From Thermodesulfobacteriaceae bacterium UBA6232 (GTDB lineage Bacteria > Desulfobacterota > Thermodesulfobacteria > Thermodesulfobacteriales > Thermodesulfobacteriaceae): 9,991 nucleotides of DNA. Within the stretch, counting starts at the first letter, position 1, and every line of letters starts with the position of its first letter. Both the position numbers and the translations under genes were made by a program. Below are positions 5,878 through 9,991 of this stretch, in pieces. Below the pieces are notes generated by a model. That model saw nothing but the letters and a program-made list of their open reading frames with translations, was not told where the DNA came from and searched no databases. Location: NCBI GenBank assembly GCA_002441555.1, contig DJWK01000041.1:304-10294 (forward strand). Direction: 5' to 3'.

Positions 5878-8800
5878 TTATCCTCCACCTTCAATTATTT
5901 TAATCTCTTCTTCTGTAAGTCCATAAAGTTTATACACAAGGCTGTCTATTTGTTTTTCAAGGTTTTTGACCTGAGCCTGTTTTTGGAGGTTTTCTTCGTA
6001 ATCATCAGATTGGGTGAGGGAAAGGATTTGAGAGGCAAGCTCTTCTATTTGCTTGACTATGTGCTGGTTTTGGGGAGTGATGGGAGGGATGGGGGACTTT
6101 TCAATATAAATTTTGGCTCCATAGCTACCATCTCCTAATGTTGCTGCCGAAAGCTTTATCCACCAACTGATAGTATTAGAATTTAAGATAGCTATCAAGA
6201 ATTTTAGATTCTTTCCTGTAATCATAAAAGTGCTATCCAATATGTAATATCCAGCATTTACATAAGAGAATATAATTTTTTCAGTAATCCTGTTCCACAC
6301 AATCTTTTCCTTTTCAAATTCGGGGTAGTAAGCTATATTATCCTGCGTTTCGAACCATTTATGAGGAGTTTTCTTTCTGTGTCCCGGCTTTCCATCCTGC
6401 AAAAGTCTTTCTCCAAAACTCGCAAGATAATCTCTTAATGCGGGATAGTCATCAATATTAAGTTTGAGAGAAGGAAAAGTGCATATAACCCACAACCCTG
6501 CCCACTCATACCTCCACCTTTCAATATCCCTTCCTCTCAAAACCGGCTTTATTATCGCTTCTGTTCTTTTCCTTTCTTCCTCTGTTTTACAGTTTGCCAA
6601 GATTTTGTTTCTTGTCTCTGTATCTATTATAAAAGCTTTGTCAAAGCCTGTTAAAACTCCACGATAAATTTTCACATCCCAATCTTTCAGTGGCTTTCCT
6701 ACTTTTTCTATTTTTTCTTTTAGTGCCAAAACTTTTTCATCTCCGAGTGTCCAAGCATTGTCCGAGAGCTTTTCCTGTTTCATGTTTTTCTGGTTGTTTT
6801 TTATGTATTCTATGGGGTCTTCGGTATCCGATGGCACTATTGCATAACTAAACTCGTGGTTTGGGGAGGGTTTTTTCTTCAAAAACTCCATTATGCATGT
6901 GTCTACTGTCTGGGCAAATACCTTATAGCCATTAAAGTCAACAAGCTTTAAAAGGGTGGTGTTTTCTTTTAAAAACTTCCTCAACTTTTGACCATATATT
7001 GTTCTCAGCCATTTGTTGCTTGAAATAAAGCTAAGCACACCGCCCTCTTTCAAAAGCTCATAGCCTTTTTCATAGAAGTAAACATAAAGGTCTGCGGTTC
7101 CTTCAAAGGTTTTGTATCCCTGAGCTTTCAAAACAGGTTTCAGATTCTTTATTTTTTCCTGCCTTACATAGGGTGGATTTCCTATAACTATATCAAAGCC
7201 ATCTTCTATTCCAAACATCCATTCGAGGTCAAACCAGTCCGCCTTTGCTGTCTGAGAGAATATATCAAAGTTTACTATTTTTTCTGTAGTATCAGAAGGA
7301 AATCCAAGTTTTTGAAGTATATTTTTTAATTCCTGCTTTATTCTCTCAGCTTTTTCCTTAAGTCTTAACTTCTCCGCACGAGTTTTTATTCGGAAAAACC
7401 TTTTATAAACATTTCTCAATTCTTCTTTAAGCTCCCTAATGTTATTGTCTCCCAAAGAAAGCTGTTTTGGTTTTTCAAGAGCTATTAAAGTATTTGCACA
7501 TACAAACTTGGTTTCAAGATGCGGAAGTGGCTTTATCCCAAAATTTGATTTTTCTTTATCCACCTTCTGGTCTATAAGAAGACTCAAAAAGAATCTTAGC
7601 TTGCATATCTGTGTTGCTATTGGCTGTATATCCACACCATAAATTGAATTCTCTATTATGTAAAGTTTTCTTGCATAATCGGGATAGTTTATAGACTCAT
7701 CAAAGTTTTCGTTTACCTCTTTTAGAAGTTTTTCCCTTTCTCCTTTATCCTCAAGCTTCAAGACCTGCTCAATCTCGTGTATGGCCTTCTCAAATTGAAG
7801 CTCATACCAGAGTTTATTTTGTGGATCTATTTTGCTAAGGATATGCACAAGCTTGTGAACAATGCCCATAGGAAAGGCGCCGGAACCTACCGCAGGGTCT
7901 ATAATCTTTAGTGAATCTATGGCGGTTATGAGTTCCTTTGTTTTCTTCTCCCCAAGCTCAAGCTCTTCATCGCTGTAAGAAAGAATCTTTCTTATTTCTT
8001 CCTCAGAAAGAGATGTTTTTGTTTTAAAATATTCTATCAAGGCTTCTTCTACCATAAAATCAACAATTTCCTTGGGGGTGTAGTAAGAGCCTGTGACTTT
8101 CCGTGCGGTTGTCTGCGTCTCTGGATTATAAGACGCAAGAAGGTTTTCAAAAATGTGCCCCAAAAGCTCTGGATCAAGAGAGACTTCTACATCAACTGGT
8201 GAAGACTCATCAGCAGTAAAATTGTAATCTTTTAGGATGTTTATAAGACCTCTTACCTTAACTTTTCTTTTTTCTCCGTAAAACTCACTGAGCTCTTCTT
8301 CCCTTTCCTCAGAAAAGAATAAAACATCTGGGAGCTTTGCCCTCTTGCTTTCATTTCGGCTAAAACCGTCCACATAGTTTTTATCCTCATCAAGGCACTC
8401 AAAAAGTCCACCATTTACAAAAGGAACCTGACTGAAAAGGGTTAAAAATTCATCTTCTTTAACTAAAAGCTTATCCCTATATCTAAAAAGGGTTTTAACT
8501 CCAAATTCAGTTTTGTTCTCAAGAAAACTTCCTTCTTTTGCAAAGCGCCTATCTTCAGGATATCTATTTAATGTGGCAAAAAAGAGATTTTGAAGAATAA
8601 CATTGTAATAGAAGTTCCCCTTCCCAAAATCCTTAACAATACCTTTAAGATATTCCTTCTCAAAAATTTCCTCTGGGATAAGTTTTTTCTCTTTCAAAAA
8701 CCATACAAAAATTAATCTTGTAAGAAGTCTTATGAGATTTTCTTCAAGTATACCTCCTGGAAACCAGGAATACTTTAAAGCCCATGCATACCAGTTTTGA

Positions 8801-9354
8801 ATTTCTTCAAAAAACTCCTTGGTAAGTGGAATGATGGAGAAAGCAGATTTTATACTTGATAGAGTTGTATAGTCATAAAAAAGAAAGGCCTTTAGAAAAG
8901 TTCTGTAAGGCCTTCTTTTCTCTATATAGTAGGTGTATCTTTTAAAATGGCTGAAGGTTGTTTTGCCAGGTTGATAAACTTTATAAACGAGAGAAAATCT
9001 AAAATTTCCATTTTCATCGTAAAAAGTAAAAAGACCAGCCTGCGTGCCTACATTATCAATTGTGCGAAGAATCCTTTTTGCAAGCTCAAATTGACGCTTT
9101 TTGCTTGACCTCTCAGAAAGCTCACCTTCAACCCTTATAGCATAAGCCTTTAAAACATTACTATCTTTAAGAGTAACCTTTAAAATCTCATTTATTTCAG
9201 AAAATTTTTCATCCTCAAATTCATACAATCTCCTTTCATAAATATCCGGAGACAAATCCTTAAATTTAAAATAAAGAACTTCATCTTTTAACTTTTCAAG
9301 TGAAAAGCTGTTAACAAGCTCTTCTAAAGCCTTTGATAAAACACTTTCAGGCAT
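5878..9354 (-). CDS. Eco57I/COG1002-type adenine-specific DNA methyltransferase
   Basis: The protein has 1158 residues. Residues 1-410 form an N-terminal region with the LLTRLIFVWFLKEKKLIP stretch (210-227) common in this family. The SAM-binding part starts near 423 (SYYTPKEIVDFMVEEAL), with motif I at DPAVGSGAFPMG (486-497) and the catalytic motif IV NPPY near 725, the form used for N6-adenine methylation. The last ~280 residues resemble a TaqI/Eco57I-type target-recognition domain (VLRGRDIERW, IVWNRI, SPIPPI). The length and layout match type IIG restriction-modification enzymes and the methylases of defence operons such as DISARM drmMI. I see no clear PD-(D/E)xK nuclease motif at the N-terminus, so cleavage is not assigned. 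The ATG at 9354 is preferred because GAGGGG lies 7 bases before it; a TTG at 9369 would overlap the upstream gene. It sits between a probable helicase and the AAA15 ATPase. Confidence 0.9.
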   Translation of the reverse strand: MPESVLSKALEELVNSFSLEKLKDEVLYFKFKDLSPDIYERRLYEFEDEKFSEINEILKVTLKDSNVLKAYAIRVEGELSERSSKKRQFELAKRILRTIDNVGTQAGLFTFYDENGNFRFSLVYKVYQPGKTTFSHFKRYTYYIEKRRPYRTFLKAFLFYDYTTLSSIKSAFSIIPLTKEFFEEIQNWYAWALKYSWFPGGILEENLIRLLTRLIFVWFLKEKKLIPEEIFEKEYLKGIVKDFGKGNFYYNVILQNLFFATLNRYPEDRRFAKEGSFLENKTEFGVKTLFRYRDKLLVKEDEFLTLFSQVPFVNGGLFECLDEDKNYVDGFSRNESKRAKLPDVLFFSEEREEELSEFYGEKRKVKVRGLINILKDYNFTADESSPVDVEVSLDPELLGHIFENLLASYNPETQTTARKVTGSYYTPKEIVDFMVEEALIEYFKTKTSLSEEEIRKILSYSDEELELGEKKTKELITAIDSLKIIDPAVGSGAFPMGIVHKLVHILSKIDPQNKLWYELQFEKAIHEIEQVLKLEDKGEREKLLKEVNENFDESINYPDYARKLYIIENSIYGVDIQPIATQICKLRFFLSLLIDQKVDKEKSNFGIKPLPHLETKFVCANTLIALEKPKQLSLGDNNIRELKEELRNVYKRFFRIKTRAEKLRLKEKAERIKQELKNILQKLGFPSDTTEKIVNFDIFSQTAKADWFDLEWMFGIEDGFDIVIGNPPYVRQEKIKNLKPVLKAQGYKTFEGTADLYVYFYEKGYELLKEGGVLSFISSNKWLRTIYGQKLRKFLKENTTLLKLVDFNGYKVFAQTVDTCIMEFLKKKPSPNHEFSYAIVPSDTEDPIEYIKNNQKNMKQEKLSDNAWTLGDEKVLALKEKIEKVGKPLKDWDVKIYRGVLTGFDKAFIIDTETRNKILANCKTEEERKRTEAIIKPVLRGRDIERWRYEWAGLWVICTFPSLKLNIDDYPALRDYLASFGERLLQDGKPGHRKKTPHKWFETQDNIAYYPEFEKEKIVWNRITEKIIFSYVNAGYYILDSTFMITGKNLKFLIAILNSNTISWWIKLSAATLGDGSYGAKIYIEKSPIPPITPQNQHIVKQIEELASQILSLTQSDDYEENLQKQAQVKNLEKQIDSLVYKLYGLTEEEIKIIEGGG
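5881..5886 (-). promoter_or_regulatory. Ribosome binding site of the AAA15 gene, inside the methylase 3' end
   Basis: On the minus strand the last methylase codons (GAA GGT GGA GGA TAA, encoding EGGG-stop) also form a strong Shine-Dalgarno site, 7 bases before the ATG at 5873. The two genes are 4 bases apart, so translation of the ATPase is probably coupled to that of the methylase. Confidence 0.7.
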
Positions 9355-9361
9355 AACCCCA

Positions 9362-9367
9362 CCCCTC
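9362..9367 (-). promoter_or_regulatory. Ribosome binding site that selects the methylase ATG at 9354
   Basis: GAGGGG on the minus strand ends 7 bases before the ATG at 9354 and overlaps the TGA stop of the upstream gene (9366-9368). It points to coupled translation and favours the ATG over the TTG at 9369. Confidence 0.6.
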
Positions 9368-9991
9368 AAATCTTTTGATTCTCTATAGCAATAATTATCT
9401 CTTCAGGCTCATCTTTAAGAAATCTTTCAACCTTAGCCAGAAAATCCTCTCCGACTTCATCTTTTATCTTTTCTAACTTTTTAATAAGTAAATTTAAAGC
9501 TTCCTCAAGAAATTTTTTATCCTCTGCATATTTTGATTCTTCAATTTTTTTCACAAATCCTTCAAGATCTGCAATCTCCTTTAAAATATATTCAGAGAGA
9601 GTATGATATTCCCTTATGTCTTCAAGCAAATCAGAAATAAAAGAATAATAGGGTTTTAATTCCTCAAAAGATAGATTTAAAATTGATTTTAATGTTCTAT
9701 TTGAGGCCTCAAACAAATCCTTAGAGGATGTTCGGATTATATGCCTTTCAAAGGATGATTTTTCAATAATCTGGTGATAGGACTTCCAGAACTGATCACT
9801 TAGGGGTAGCCCCTCATCCTCAGGAGTAGCTTTTATTTTCTCAAAAACCTCTTCAAAAGTTACTGTTTTTGCCGTTTTATTGTTATATTGATGATACCCC
9901 ACAAAAAGATCCCTTCTCTTTTTGATAAAAACCATAACTTCATTTTCATCACCAACTTTGGCAACCTTTATTCTGGAAGGAAGCTCTTTTA
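9366..9991 (-). CDS. C-terminal part of a large protein, probably a helicase
   Basis: The minus-strand frame is open to the window edge: upstream of the ATG at 9935 it continues in frame for another 18 codons (KELPSRIKVAKVGDENEV) with no stop, so the gene begins outside the window. About 207 residues are visible. They start with a beta-rich segment (RIKVAKVGDENEVMVFIKKR), continue through a PLSDQFWKSYHQII segment, and end in long Lys/Glu-rich helices (about 70-200) likely to form a coiled coil. No helicase motif is visible, since these would lie further upstream. I infer a SNF2-like or other superfamily 2 helicase because such an end fits, and because helicases commonly stand just before Eco57I-type methylases in defence operons (for example DISARM drmD before drmMI). 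The gene stops 11 bases before the methylase start, so the two are clearly co-transcribed. Confidence is high for a gene and low for the helicase call. Confidence 0.6.
   Translation of the reverse strand, partial: KELPSRIKVAKVGDENEVMVFIKKRRDLFVGYHQYNNKTAKTVTFEEVFEKIKATPEDEGLPLSDQFWKSYHQIIEKSSFERHIIRTSSKDLFEASNRTLKSILNLSFEELKPYYSFISDLLEDIREYHTLSEYILKEIADLEGFVKKIEESKYAEDKKFLEEALNLLIKKLEKIKDEVGEDFLAKVERFLKDEPEEIIIAIENQKI

Noticed and set aside
5833..6138. Plus-strand 101-codon frame over the methylase/AAA15 junction
   Set aside because: It is antisense to two well-supported genes, and its Phe/Leu-rich sequence is what the complement of Lys/Glu codons yields.
6464..7642. Two plus-strand 67-codon frames inside the methylase
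   Set aside because: Both are antisense to the conserved methylase and show no ribosome site or recognisable motif.

Overview
The window is AT-rich. Its proteins are dense in Lys, Glu, Arg and Ile, Shine-Dalgarno sites are strong, and genes are tightly packed. This suggests a bacterium, plausibly a thermophile of the Aquificota or Thermodesulfobacteriota kind; that placement is a guess from composition only. No rRNA, tRNA, CRISPR array, insertion sequence or origin is visible.

Left half (1-4519, plus strand). The window opens inside a WYL-domain transcriptional regulator. A 74-bp gap follows, with a perfect inverted repeat (TGACA-N6-TGTCA) just upstream of a TATAAT box, and then a co-directional run of five genes. 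These encode a classic-clade AAA+ ATPase, a 69-residue protein made of three DRxGRxxG repeats, a 352-residue charged protein of no recognisable family, a 61-residue helical protein, and a stand-alone class II glutamine amidotransferase with an N-terminal Cys nucleophile. Spacing and ribosome sites suggest one transcriptional unit, although the 75-bp gap before the fourth gene may allow separate expression. I do not recognise this gene combination as a described system, so it is the best candidate here for something new.

Right half (9991-4541, minus strand). A second tightly coupled operon runs towards the first. It holds the C-terminal end of a large protein (probably a helicase, by context), a ~1158-residue Eco57I/COG1002-type adenine-specific DNA methyltransferase with a TaqI-like target-recognition end, and an OLD/AAA15-type ABC-like ATPase. 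An ATGA-overlapping short reading frame follows that looks like the 5' stub of a decayed gene. A helicase-methylase pair is typical of restriction-like phage-defence systems (DISARM drmD/drmMI is one comparison). An AAA15 ATPase with a decayed partner behind it suggests a variant defence operon that has lost its last component.

The two operons converge in a 163-bp spacer (4520-4682) that holds the gene remnant and no convincing terminator. With a WYL regulator at one edge and a methylase defence cluster at the other, the window looks like part of a defence or accessory island. Whether the left operon is itself defensive is inference.
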